NCBI RefSeq assembly: GCF_010730745.1
Contig: NZ_AP022615.1
Location: forward strand, 3,720,001-3,784,000
From: Mycobacterium heidelbergense
Lineage (GTDB): Bacteria; Actinomycetota; Actinomycetes; Mycobacteriales; Mycobacteriaceae
Length of the DNA stretch: 64,000 nucleotides
Reading direction: 5' to 3'
The translations under genes were made by a program, and so were the position numbers. Below, piece after piece: positions 26,709 through 34,416 of this stretch (within the stretch, counting starts at the first letter, position 1; each line of letters begins with the position of its first letter). The notes under the pieces are model-generated. The model worked only from the letters and a program-made list of their open reading frames with translations, did not search any database and was not told the origin of the DNA.

Positions 26709-27332
26709 ATGCCCGAGAAGGCCCCCGCGAAAAACCAAGCCGATTTCTGGTTCGACCCCCTGTGTCCGTGGTGCTGGATCACGTCGCGCTGGATCCTGGA
26801 GGTTGAGCGGGTTCGCGACATCGACGTGCACTTTCACGTCATGAGCCTTGCGATACTCAACGAGAACCGCGAGGGCCTGCCCGAGAAATATCGCGAAAAC
26901 ATGAAGCGGGCCTGGGGGCCGGTGCGGGTGGCGATCGCCGCCGAGCAGGCCCACGGCTCCGGCGTCCTCGACCCGCTCTACACCGCGATGGGCACCCGGA
27001 TTCACAACGAGGGCAACAAGGACCTCGATGAGGTCATCAAGCTGTCGCTGGCCGACGCCGGTCTGCCGGCGGAGTTGGCCGCGGCGGCCGAGAGCGACGC
27101 GTACGACGACGCGCTGCGCAAGAGCCACCACGCCGGGATGGACGCGGTCGGTGACGACGTCGGTACGCCGACCATCCACGTCAACGGTGTGGCGTTCTTC
27201 GGGCCGGTGCTGTCGAAAATCCCGCGTGGCGAGGAAGCGGGCAAGCTCTGGGACGCCTCGGTCACGTTCGCGTCCTACCCACACTTCTTCGAGCTGAAGC
27301 GGACCCGCACGGAGCCGCCCGAATTCGACTAG
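26709..27332 (+). CDS. Mycothiol-dependent nitroreductase, DsbA-like thioredoxin fold
   Basis: A 207-residue thioredoxin-fold protein with the redox motif CPWC at residues 19-22 after a first strand (DFWFDPLCPWC) and a long helical insertion. No signal peptide, so it is cytoplasmic. Length and motif match Rv2466c, which uses mycothiol and activates some thienopyrimidine prodrugs; those properties are from the family. cis-Pro segment GTPTIHVNG near 153. Start ATG 26709 has a strong ribosome site and lies downstream of a SigH-type promoter, so it is probably induced by oxidative or thiol stress. Confidence 0.92.
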   Translation: MPEKAPAKNQADFWFDPLCPWCWITSRWILEVERVRDIDVHFHVMSLAILNENREGLPEKYRENMKRAWGPVRVAIAAEQAHGSGVLDPLYTAMGTRIHNEGNKDLDEVIKLSLADAGLPAELAAAAESDAYDDALRKSHHAGMDAVGDDVGTPTIHVNGVAFFGPVLSKIPRGEEAGKLWDASVTFASYPHFFELKRTRTEPPEFD

Positions 27333-27381
27333 ACCCAGTCCGGGCGGCGAGACCCGCCGGGCGGCGCGCGGCTGTGTAAGG

Positions 27382-27870
27382 ATGACGGGCATGCGCGTCT
27401 ACCTGGGTTCCGACCACGCCGGATACGAGCTCAAGCAGCGGATCATCGAGCACCTCACGCAATCCGGGCACGAGCCGATCGACTGCGGCGCCTTCGGCTA
27501 CGACCCCGACGACGATTACCCGGCGTTTTGCATCGCCGCCGCGACACGCACCGTGGCCGACCCCGACAGCCTGGGCATCGTGCTGGGCGGGTCGGGCAAC
27601 GGTGAGCAGATCGCGGCCAACAAGGTCCCGGGGGCGCGCTGCGCGCTGGCGTGGAGCGTCGAGACCGCGACGCTGGCCCGTCAACACAACAACGCGCAGC
27701 TGATCGGCATCGGCGGGCGCATGCACACCGTGGCCGAGGCGCTGTCCTTCGTCGATGCGTTCCTGAACACGCCGTGGTCGAAAGCGCAACGCCACCAACG
27801 TCGTATCGACATCCTCGCCGAATACGAACGCACGCACCAGGCGCCTCCGGTGCCCGGCGCGCAAGGCTGA
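27382..27870 (+). CDS. rpiB: Ribose-5-phosphate isomerase B
   Basis: A 162-residue RpiB interconverting ribose-5-phosphate and ribulose-5-phosphate in the pentose phosphate pathway. GSDHAGYELK near 9, DDYPAF near 46 and GGSGNGEQIAANK near 69-81 form the active site. As in the M. tuberculosis enzyme, the catalytic Cys of E. coli RpiB is absent and a Glu in SGNGEQ takes its place. The ATG at 27391 is an alternative start. The next gene begins 3 bp after the stop. Confidence 0.95.
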   Translation: MTGMRVYLGSDHAGYELKQRIIEHLTQSGHEPIDCGAFGYDPDDDYPAFCIAAATRTVADPDSLGIVLGGSGNGEQIAANKVPGARCALAWSVETATLARQHNNAQLIGIGGRMHTVAEALSFVDAFLNTPWSKAQRHQRRIDILAEYERTHQAPPVPGAQG

Positions 27871-27873
27871 GAG

Positions 27874-28680
27874 GTGCCCGAGGGGCATACCCTGCACCGG
27901 CTGGCCCGGCTGCACCAGCGCCGGTTCGCCGGTTCGCCGGTCGCGGTGTCCAGCCCGCAGGGCCGATTCGCGGGCCCGGCGGCCGTGGTGGACGGCCGGG
28001 TGCTGCGGCGGACCAGCGCCTGGGGCAAGCACCTGTTTCATCACTACGCCGACGGCCCGATCGTGCACGTGCATCTCGGTCTGTACGGCGCCTTCACCGA
28101 ATGGGAACGGCCCAACGGCGCGCCGCTGCCCGAACCGGCCGGACAGGTGCGGATGCGGATGGTCGGCGCCGACTACGGCACCGACCTGCGCGGCCCGACC
28201 GTGTGCGAGGTGATCGACGAAGGTCAGGTCAGCGATGTGGTGGCCAAGCTGGGTCCCGACCCCTTGCGCGCCGACGCCGACCCGTCGTCGGCGTGGGCCC
28301 GGATTACCAAGTCGCGCAGGCCCATTGGCGCGCTGTTGATGGACCAGACCGTCATCGCCGGCGTGGGCAACGTGTACCGCAGCGAGTTGCTGTTCCGCCA
28401 CCGCATCGATCCGTTCCGGCCCGGCCGGGCGATCAGCGAGCCGGAATTCGACGCGGCGTGGACCGACCTGGTGGCGTTGATGAAGGTCGGTTTGCGCGGC
28501 GGCGCGATCGTCGTGGTGCGGCCCGAACACGACCACGGCCCGCCGTCGTACCTGCCCAGTCGGCCCCGGACGTATGTGTACCGGCGCGCGGGGGAGGCGT
28601 GCCGGGTGTGCGGGGGACCCGTCCGCACGGCGGAGCTGGAGGGCCGAAACGTGTTTTGGTGCCCGGCGTGCCAGCGATGA
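27874..28680 (+). CDS. nei: Formamidopyrimidine/endonuclease VIII-type DNA glycosylase
   Basis: A 268-residue Fpg/Nei-family base-excision repair enzyme. After Met removal the catalytic Pro-Glu (PEGHTLHRL) is at the N-terminus; a Lys lies in GKHLF near 52; the helix-two-turn-helix has VIAGVGNVYRSE near 165; the zinc finger at the end is CRVCGG ... CPACQ. This corresponds to Rv2464c (Nei1). It removes oxidised bases and cuts the abasic site. The GTG start is 3 bp from the rpiB stop, suggesting co-transcription. Confidence 0.93.
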   Translation: MPEGHTLHRLARLHQRRFAGSPVAVSSPQGRFAGPAAVVDGRVLRRTSAWGKHLFHHYADGPIVHVHLGLYGAFTEWERPNGAPLPEPAGQVRMRMVGADYGTDLRGPTVCEVIDEGQVSDVVAKLGPDPLRADADPSSAWARITKSRRPIGALLMDQTVIAGVGNVYRSELLFRHRIDPFRPGRAISEPEFDAAWTDLVALMKVGLRGGAIVVVRPEHDHGPPSYLPSRPRTYVYRRAGEACRVCGGPVRTAELEGRNVFWCPACQR

Positions 28681-28710
28681 GACGTGGGCCCAAGCCCGGT
28701 GGAAGGCGGT

Positions 28711-29904
28711 TTACGTGTGCGCCCGCTCGATGACCCCCAGCGCGGCGTAGACCTCGTTGCTGAGGGCGACGCTGCGCGGGTCGGCATTGGCCTTGGTGGC
28801 ATCGAAGCGATTCGTCACGTACGCGTAGCCGATTCGGTGTTCCAGGTCGACGAAACCGAACGAGCCACCCAGGCCGCCGTGGCCGAAGATCCGCGGGTTG
28901 GGGCCGTTGATGCCGCGCTGGTTGAGCATGTAGCCGAGGCCCCAGCCGTGGTCGGCGACCCGCGGGCCCAGCACCAAGTCGGTGTCGAAACCGCCCTGCG
29001 GCACCCGGACCACGTCCATGTGCTCACGGCTCAGGAGTTTCTCCTGCGCGAGCGCGTTGTAGAAGGTCGCCAACCCCAGCGCCGACACCTGGCCGTTGGT
29101 GCCGGGGAACTCGAGCTGGCGCCACAGCTCGAGGTCGTGGGAGCCGAGTTCGTCGTCGGGGGCGAATCCCATCGAAATCGACAGCGCAGCCTTGGGGTGT
29201 TCGGTCAGGCTGGTCGGGTGGCCGGGGGCGTTCACGTCGGCCAGCAGATCTCGCGCGTGCGGCTTGTTCACCCGCTCGGCGCAGCGGCGTTGGTCGGCCG
29301 GGGACAGCCCGATGTGGACGTCGGCGCCCAGCGGTTCGGCGATCTCGGTGCGCAGGTACTGGCCGACCGTCCGACCGGTGACCCGGCGGAACACCTCGCC
29401 GAGGATGAAGCCGAAGGTGGTCATGTGGTAGCCCTGGGCGGTGCCCGGCTCCCACCAGGGCTCCGCGGCCGCGAGCTGCTCGCAGACGAAGTCCCAGTCG
29501 GCGACTTTTTCCCAGCTCATTCGGGTGCGGGGCCCGATGACACCGGAGCGGTGGCCCAAGACCATGGCCAGGGTGATGGCGTCCTTGCCCGCCTGCCCGA
29601 ACTGGGGCCAGTAGCGGGCGACCGGCGCGTGCAGGTCCAGCTCGCCGCGGTCGGCCAGTTGGTGGACGCAGGTGGCCGTCAGCCCCTTGGTGCCCGAGAG
29701 CACCGTGGTCAGGGTGTTTTGTTGCCAGGGCCGGGTGCGGGCCGCGTCGGCCCAGCCGCCCCAGAGGTTGACGACGAGCTCCCCATCGACCCAGGCCGCG
29801 ACCGCCGCGCCAACCTCATCTCGCAGCACAAAGTTGCGCTCGAACGCGTCGCGCACGCCGGCGAAGTCCGACGCGCATGAGCCCTGAATGCCGACGTGGC
29901 TCAT
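28711..29904 (-). CDS. lipP: Serine-beta-lactamase-fold esterase, LipP-like
   Basis: A 397-residue member of the class C beta-lactamase/esterase family. The nucleophile motif SGTK is near residues 71-74 (S-x-x-K), a YxT-type segment (GYHMTTFG) follows near 155, and HGGLGGSFGF near 340 is the KTG-equivalent loop. These proteins in mycobacteria are usually esterases rather than lactamases. I chose ATG 29904 over 29919 because GGGGGG lies ahead of it. No signal peptide. Convergent with nei with only 30 bp between stops. Confidence 0.88.
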   Translation of the reverse strand: MSHVGIQGSCASDFAGVRDAFERNFVLRDEVGAAVAAWVDGELVVNLWGGWADAARTRPWQQNTLTTVLSGTKGLTATCVHQLADRGELDLHAPVARYWPQFGQAGKDAITLAMVLGHRSGVIGPRTRMSWEKVADWDFVCEQLAAAEPWWEPGTAQGYHMTTFGFILGEVFRRVTGRTVGQYLRTEIAEPLGADVHIGLSPADQRRCAERVNKPHARDLLADVNAPGHPTSLTEHPKAALSISMGFAPDDELGSHDLELWRQLEFPGTNGQVSALGLATFYNALAQEKLLSREHMDVVRVPQGGFDTDLVLGPRVADHGWGLGYMLNQRGINGPNPRIFGHGGLGGSFGFVDLEHRIGYAYVTNRFDATKANADPRSVALSNEVYAALGVIERAHT

Positions 29905-29933
29905 GGCCCCCCTGTGCACAGATCGTTAGCCGG

Positions 29934-30004
29934 AGCGGGCGACGGGAATCGAACCCGCGTAGCTAGTTTGGAAGACTAGGGCTCTACCATTGAGCTACGC
30001 CCGC
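29934..30004 (-). tRNA. tRNA-Gly(TCC)
   Basis: The reverse complement folds completely: acceptor GCGGGCG/CGCCCGC, D-stem GCTC/GAGC, anticodon stem CTAGT/ACTAG with loop CTTCCAA (anticodon TCC), T-arm GCGGG-TTCGATT-CCCGT, discriminator T. CCA is not encoded (CCG follows). Confidence 0.95.
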
Positions 30005-30150
30005 AAGTGTTAGTCGAGCGAGACTGTATCTGGCGGTCACTTTCAAATCTAATCGAAGCGGTTCCGTGATCGCTCCGTGAGGTCTTGGGGCCGCCGCGCG
30101 GCCTGTGGCGAGCCCGACCCCGACGGGCCTTAGGATCATCGAGGTCAGCG

Positions 30151-30229
<79 letters not shown>

Positions 30230-30274
30230 CCGGCGCCGTACCGCGGCACGACCAGACACCGAGGAGCGACACCC

Positions 30275-31810
30275 GTGAAGAGCAGCGTCGAGCAGTTGAG
30301 CCCCACCCGGGTGCGCATCAACGTGGAGGTGCCGTTCACCGAACTGGAACCCGATTTTCAACGGGCCTACAAGGAGCTGGCCAAACAGATTCGGCTGCCC
30401 GGTTTCCGGCCCGGTAAGGCGCCCGCGAAGCTGCTCGAGGCCCGCTTCGGCCGGGAGGCGATGCTCGACCAGGTCGTCAACGAGGCGCTGCCCGCCCGGT
30501 ACGGACAGGCGGTGGCGGAGTCGGACGTGCAGCCGCTCGGCCAGCCCAGCATCGAGGTCACCAAGAAGGAGTACGGCCAGGAGCTGGCGTTCACCGCGGA
30601 GGTCGACGTCCGTCCCGAGATCACCCTTCCCGACCTGGGTGGGCTGACGGTCTCGGTGGATCCGGTCGAGGTCACCGACGCCGACGTCGACGCCGAACTG
30701 GAGTCGTTGCGTGCCCGGTTCGGCACCCTGAAAGGGGTGGACCGGCCGGTGGCTCTCGGTGACTTCGTCTCTATCGACCTGTCGGCCACCGTCGGCGGCG
30801 AGGACGTGCCCAACGCCCGCACCGAGGGACTGTCCCACGAGGTCGGCTCCGGCCGGCTCATCGAGGGCCTCGACGACGCGCTCGTCGGCCTGTCCGTCGA
30901 CGAATCCCGGGAATTCACCGCGACGTTGGCGACCGGCGAACACGCCGGCCAAGACGCGCAGGTCACCGTCACCGTCCGGTCGATCAAGGAACGTGAACTG
31001 CCGGATCCCGACGACGAGTTCGCCCAGTTGGCCAGCGAATTCGACACCATTGACGAGCTGCGGTCCAACCTCCGCGACCAGGTGGGTCAGGCCAAGCGCG
31101 TGCGGCAGGCCGCGCAGATTCGCGACGCGGCGATCGAGGCCCTCCTCGATCAGGTCGACGTGCCGCTGCCGGAGACGATCGTCAAGGCCCAGTTCGACAG
31201 CGCCCTGCACGGTGCACTCAGCGGTGTGAACCACGACGAGGCCCAGTTCGAACAGATCCTCGCGGGCCAGGGCAAGTCTCGCCAGCAGTTCGAGGTCGAC
31301 GCGCACAACGCCGCGGAGACGGACGTCAAGCGGCAGCTGCTGCTGGACGCGCTGGCCGACGACTTGCAGGTCCGCGTCGGCCAGACCGACATCACCGAAC
31401 GACTGGTGATGGCGGCCCGGCAGTACGGCGTCGAGCCGCAGCAGCTGTTGGCCTACCTGCGGGAGCACAACCAGCTGTCGGCCATGTTCGCCGATGTCCG
31501 TCGCGAGCTGACCCTCGCCGCGGTGATCGACGCGGCCACCGTCACCGACACCGACGGAAACGCCATCGACACGAGCGAGTTTTTCGGCAGGCGCCCGGAG
31601 GGTGACGAGGCCGAACCGGTGGGTGTGTCTGAGGAGGCCGACAAAGCCGGCCCGGAGGGTGACGATGCCGAGCCGGTGGGTGAGGCTGAGGAGGCCGACA
31701 AAGCCGGCCCGGAGGGTGACGATGCCGAGCCGGTGGGTGTGGCTGAGGAGGCCGACAAAGCCGGCCCGGAAGCCGACGCCGGGGACGCCGCCGACGATGA
31801 AGCCAAGTGA
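30275..31810 (+). CDS. tig: Trigger factor, ribosome-associated chaperone
   Basis: A 511-residue trigger factor that binds near the ribosome exit tunnel and folds nascent chains. The ribosome-binding signature GFRPGKAP lies near residues 43-50, the FKBP-like prolyl isomerase domain spans about 150-245 (LGDFVSIDL near 160), and the chaperone arms follow. It is about 45 residues longer than the M. tuberculosis protein (about 466). The excess is a C-terminal acidic tail with three 19-residue repeats of the type PEGDDAEPVG plus AEEADKAG. GTG 30275 has GAGGAG upstream. It precedes clpP1-clpP2, grouping folding with degradation. Confidence 0.95.
   Translation: MKSSVEQLSPTRVRINVEVPFTELEPDFQRAYKELAKQIRLPGFRPGKAPAKLLEARFGREAMLDQVVNEALPARYGQAVAESDVQPLGQPSIEVTKKEYGQELAFTAEVDVRPEITLPDLGGLTVSVDPVEVTDADVDAELESLRARFGTLKGVDRPVALGDFVSIDLSATVGGEDVPNARTEGLSHEVGSGRLIEGLDDALVGLSVDESREFTATLATGEHAGQDAQVTVTVRSIKERELPDPDDEFAQLASEFDTIDELRSNLRDQVGQAKRVRQAAQIRDAAIEALLDQVDVPLPETIVKAQFDSALHGALSGVNHDEAQFEQILAGQGKSRQQFEVDAHNAAETDVKRQLLLDALADDLQVRVGQTDITERLVMAARQYGVEPQQLLAYLREHNQLSAMFADVRRELTLAAVIDAATVTDTDGNAIDTSEFFGRRPEGDEAEPVGVSEEADKAGPEGDDAEPVGEAEEADKAGPEGDDAEPVGVAEEADKAGPEADAGDAADDEAK
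31594..31764 (+). repeat. Three 57-bp tandem repeats in the tig tail
   Basis: Units begin at 31594, 31651 and 31708 with CCCGGAGGGTGACGA and differ at a few bases; a partial fourth unit starts at 31765. Unit length is a multiple of three, so copy number can change without breaking the frame. It is a candidate variable-number tandem repeat. Confidence 0.85.
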
Positions 31811-31820
31811 CCGGCTATGA

Positions 31821-31834
31821 CGCTGTGAGCGAAC
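31821..31834. promoter_or_regulatory. ClgR-type operator upstream of clpP1
   Basis: CGC-N5-GCGAAC reads on the other strand as GTTCGC-N5-GCG, the ClgR box described upstream of clp genes in Streptomyces and other actinobacteria. It lies 95-108 bp ahead of the clpP1 start. A possible -10 (TAGGGT, 31884-31889) is about 50 bp downstream, so the box is placed where an activator binds. ClgR activates clpP1P2 in mycobacteria. Confidence 0.55.
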
Positions 31835-31928
31835 GCGCCCGTTTCAGGGGGGTGCGCGGCCGCCGCACAGGGGCTTGGTTGGTTAGGGTCGGTGCAGAGA
31901 AGAACTCGAGAAAGCAGGTGTCCCAACT

Positions 31929-32537
31929 GTGAGCAAAGCGACTGACATGCGTTCGAACTCGCAGGGTCTCAACCTCACGGACTCGGTCTATGAGCGCTTG
32001 CTCTCCGAGCGCATCATCTTCCTGGGCTCGGAGGTGAGCGACGAGATCGCCAACCGGCTGTGCGCACAGATCCTGCTGCTCGCCGCCGAGGACGCCACCA
32101 AGGACATCTCGCTGTACATCAACTCGCCGGGCGGCTCGATCAGCGCCGGGATGGCGATCTACGACACCATGGTCCTGGCGCCCTGCGACATCGCCACCTA
32201 CGCGATGGGCATGGCCGCCTCGATGGGCGAATTCCTGCTGGCGGCCGGCACCAAGGGCAAGCGCTACGCGCTGCCGCACGCCCGCATCCTGATGCACCAG
32301 CCGCTGGGCGGGGTGACCGGCAGCGCGGCCGACATCGCCATCCAGGCCGAGCAGTTCGCCGTCATCAAAAAGGAAATGTTCCGGCTCAACGCGGAATTCA
32401 CCGGCCAGCCGATCGAGCGCATCGAGGCCGACTCGGACCGGGACCGCTGGTTCACCGCCCAGGAAGCCCTGGAATACGGGTTCGTCGACCACATCATCAC
32501 CCGCGCCGCCCACATCACCAACGGAGAAGCCCAGTGA
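31929..32537 (+). CDS. clpP1: ATP-dependent Clp protease proteolytic subunit 1
   Basis: A 202-residue ClpP. Catalytic Ser in GMAASMGEF near 98, His in ILMHQPLG near 123, Asp in EADSDRDRW near 172. It is nearly identical to M. tuberculosis ClpP1. In mycobacteria ClpP1 works only in a mixed ClpP1P2 tetradecamer fed by ClpX or ClpC1. The GTG start follows AGCAGGTG; its TGA overlaps the GTG of clpP2 by 4 bp, which fits equimolar synthesis of the two rings. Confidence 0.97.
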   Translation: MSKATDMRSNSQGLNLTDSVYERLLSERIIFLGSEVSDEIANRLCAQILLLAAEDATKDISLYINSPGGSISAGMAIYDTMVLAPCDIATYAMGMAASMGEFLLAAGTKGKRYALPHARILMHQPLGGVTGSAADIAIQAEQFAVIKKEMFRLNAEFTGQPIERIEADSDRDRWFTAQEALEYGFVDHIITRAAHITNGEAQ

Positions 32538-33166
32538 ATCAGATCCAGCCCCAGGCGCGGTACATCCTGCCGTCGTTCATCGAGCACTCCAGCTTCGGCG
32601 TCAAGGAGTCCAACCCCTACAACAAGCTGTTCGAGGAGCGCATCATCTTCCTCGGCGTCCAGGTCGACGACGCCTCGGCCAACGACATCATGGCCCAGCT
32701 GCTGGTGCTCGAGTCGCTGGACCCCGACCGCGACATCACCATGTACATCAACTCGCCCGGCGGGGGGTTCACCTCGCTGATGGCGATCTACGACACCATG
32801 CAGTACGTGCGCGCCGACATCCAGACGGTGTGCCTGGGTCAGGCCGCCTCGGCGGCGGCGGTGCTGCTGGCCGCCGGGACGCCGGGCAAGCGGATGGCGC
32901 TGCCCAACGCGCGGGTCCTGATCCACCAGCCGTCGCTGTCCGGCGTGATCCAGGGCCAGTTCTCCGACCTGGAGATCCAGGCCGCCGAGATCGAGCGGAT
33001 GCGCACGCTGATGGAGACCACGCTGGCCCGGCACACCAATAAGGACGCCGCGGTGATCCGCAAGGACACCGACCGGGACAAGATCCTGACCGCCGAAGAG
33101 GCCAAGGACTACGGGATCATCGACACCGTCCTGGAATACCGGAAGCTGTCCGCGCAGACCGCGTAG
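32534..33166 (+). CDS. clpP2: ATP-dependent Clp protease proteolytic subunit 2
   Basis: A 210-residue ClpP paralogue with catalytic Ser in GQAASAAAVLL near 107, His in VLIHQPSL near 132 and Asp in RKDTDRDK near 182. The N-terminal extension (NQIQPQARYILPSF) is the ClpP2-type propeptide region. GTG 32534 overlaps the clpP1 stop. ClpP2 provides the face that docks the ATPases in M. tuberculosis. The gene ends 5 bp before a 66-bp palindrome that separates it from the convergent mmuM gene. Confidence 0.97.
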   Translation: MNQIQPQARYILPSFIEHSSFGVKESNPYNKLFEERIIFLGVQVDDASANDIMAQLLVLESLDPDRDITMYINSPGGGFTSLMAIYDTMQYVRADIQTVCLGQAASAAAVLLAAGTPGKRMALPNARVLIHQPSLSGVIQGQFSDLEIQAAEIERMRTLMETTLARHTNKDAAVIRKDTDRDKILTAEEAKDYGIIDTVLEYRKLSAQTA

Positions 33167-33171
33167 CCCCC

Positions 33172-33237
33172 TTCGCCGAGCGTGTTCTGAGGGCGAGAAA
33201 TCGGCCGATTTTGCGCCCTCAGAACACGCTCGGCGAA
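33172..33237. terminator. 66-bp near-perfect palindrome between clpP2 and mmuM (family copy C)
   Basis: Outer arms of 24 bp (33172-33195 and 33214-33237) are exact reverse complements. A 2-bp interruption follows, then AAATCGGCCGATTT continues the symmetry to the centre, so in RNA the hairpin has one A-G mismatch and one G-U pair. It lies between convergent genes and can stop transcription from both sides. The last six sense codons and stop of mmuM are inside it. Confidence 0.75.
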
Positions 33238-34109
33238 AGTGCCGGCGCCAGTTCGGCGATGTCGGCGGGCCGCACGCGGCAGCAGCCGCCGACGATGCGC
33301 GCGCCGGCCGCCGCCCACCGCGTCGCGAGCCGCGCGGAGAACCTTCGCGGCCCGACCCACGCGCGGCCGTCCCAGCGCTCGCCGCTGTTGGGGTAGACGA
33401 TCACCGGCTTGCCGACATCGGACGACATGCCGATCGCCGGCAGCACGTCGTCGGGCGCACAGCAGTTGACGCCGATCGCCACGATCTCGTCGGCCCCGGC
33501 GGCCACCGCGAACGCCTCGGCGAGTGGCTGCCCGGCGCGGGTCCGCGTCCCGTCGATGGTGTAGCTGAGCCAGGCGGGCACGCCGACGGAGCGAACCAGA
33601 TCGACCAGCGCCTCGGCCTCGTCGAGATCGGGCACGGTTTCCAGGGCGAGCACGTCGGCGCCGGCGTCGGCCAGGATTTCCAGCCGGGGCCGATGCCAGC
33701 GCATCAACGCCGCGACGGACAGGCCGTAGCGTCCGCGATATTCGGACCCGTCGGCCAGCGCCGCGCCGTACGGGCCGACCGAGGCGGCGACGAGCAGCCC
33801 AGCCGCGCCGGCTTCGTCACGCGCGGCCTTGGCGAGTTCGACGCTGCGGCGCAGCAACGCGGCGGCGTCCCGTCGGTCGATTCCACGGGCCGCGAAGCCC
33901 TCGAACGACGCCTGATAGCTTGCGGTCGTCGCAATCTTGGCGCCCGCACGAAAATATGCGGAGTGCACCGCGACGATCTCCCGCGGGTCGTCGGCCAGCA
34001 GCCTGGCCGACCACAACGGGTCGGACAGGTCATGACCGCGCGCTTCGAGCTCGGTGGCCAGGCCGCCATCGGCGATCAGCACGGATTCGCGGGGCAAAGC
34101 CAATCCCAC
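33219..34109 (-). CDS. mmuM: Homocysteine S-methyltransferase
   Basis: A 296-residue zinc-dependent methyltransferase that makes methionine from homocysteine and S-methylmethionine (or S-adenosylmethionine). DGGLATELE near 14-22 begins the homocysteine-binding barrel; zinc ligands are Cys in GVNCCAPDD near 221 and the Cys pair in GGCCRVRP near 281. Length agrees with Rv2458 (about 302). The coding end (LSPSVF and the TGA) is supplied by the shared palindrome. Divergent from clpX. Confidence 0.92.
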   Translation of the reverse strand: MGLALPRESVLIADGGLATELEARGHDLSDPLWSARLLADDPREIVAVHSAYFRAGAKIATTASYQASFEGFAARGIDRRDAAALLRRSVELAKAARDEAGAAGLLVAASVGPYGAALADGSEYRGRYGLSVAALMRWHRPRLEILADAGADVLALETVPDLDEAEALVDLVRSVGVPAWLSYTIDGTRTRAGQPLAEAFAVAAGADEIVAIGVNCCAPDDVLPAIGMSSDVGKPVIVYPNSGERWDGRAWVGPRRFSARLATRWAAAGARIVGGCCRVRPADIAELAPALSPSVF

Positions 34110-34416
34110 TCAATCACTCTAGGGTGGACGGGCGTTGGGCTGGCCAAACAGCCATCGGGTGGACGGCGCATCCGGCTCGAACGGGTAACGACCGCGACAC
34201 GCCAAAGACACGGAAGGCGCGTCTCAGCGAGTGACCGGCGGGGTCTGCCTATATGTTTCATTCAGACCGACAGGCATGAATACCATGAATACCAACGAAT
34301 ACCAACGACGCTATTCGGCGCTAATGGTCGCCGCGAACGCGAGCAAGCGGGTAGCGTCGGGGGATACATGCGGCAGAGCAAGACGACCGGCGAACAGGAA
34401 GTAGGCCCTCAGCACC
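34110..34416. promoter_or_regulatory. Divergent mmuM/clpX intergenic region with GAATACCA repeats
   Basis: No gene in these 307 bases. GAATACCA occurs three times in direct orientation at 34278-34285, 34287-34294 and 34297-34304, spaced 9 and 10 bp, about one helical turn, which suggests cooperative protein binding ahead of clpX. TAGCGT near 34352 is a weak -10 candidate. No clear ClgR box is seen here, unlike clpP1. Confidence 0.4.
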
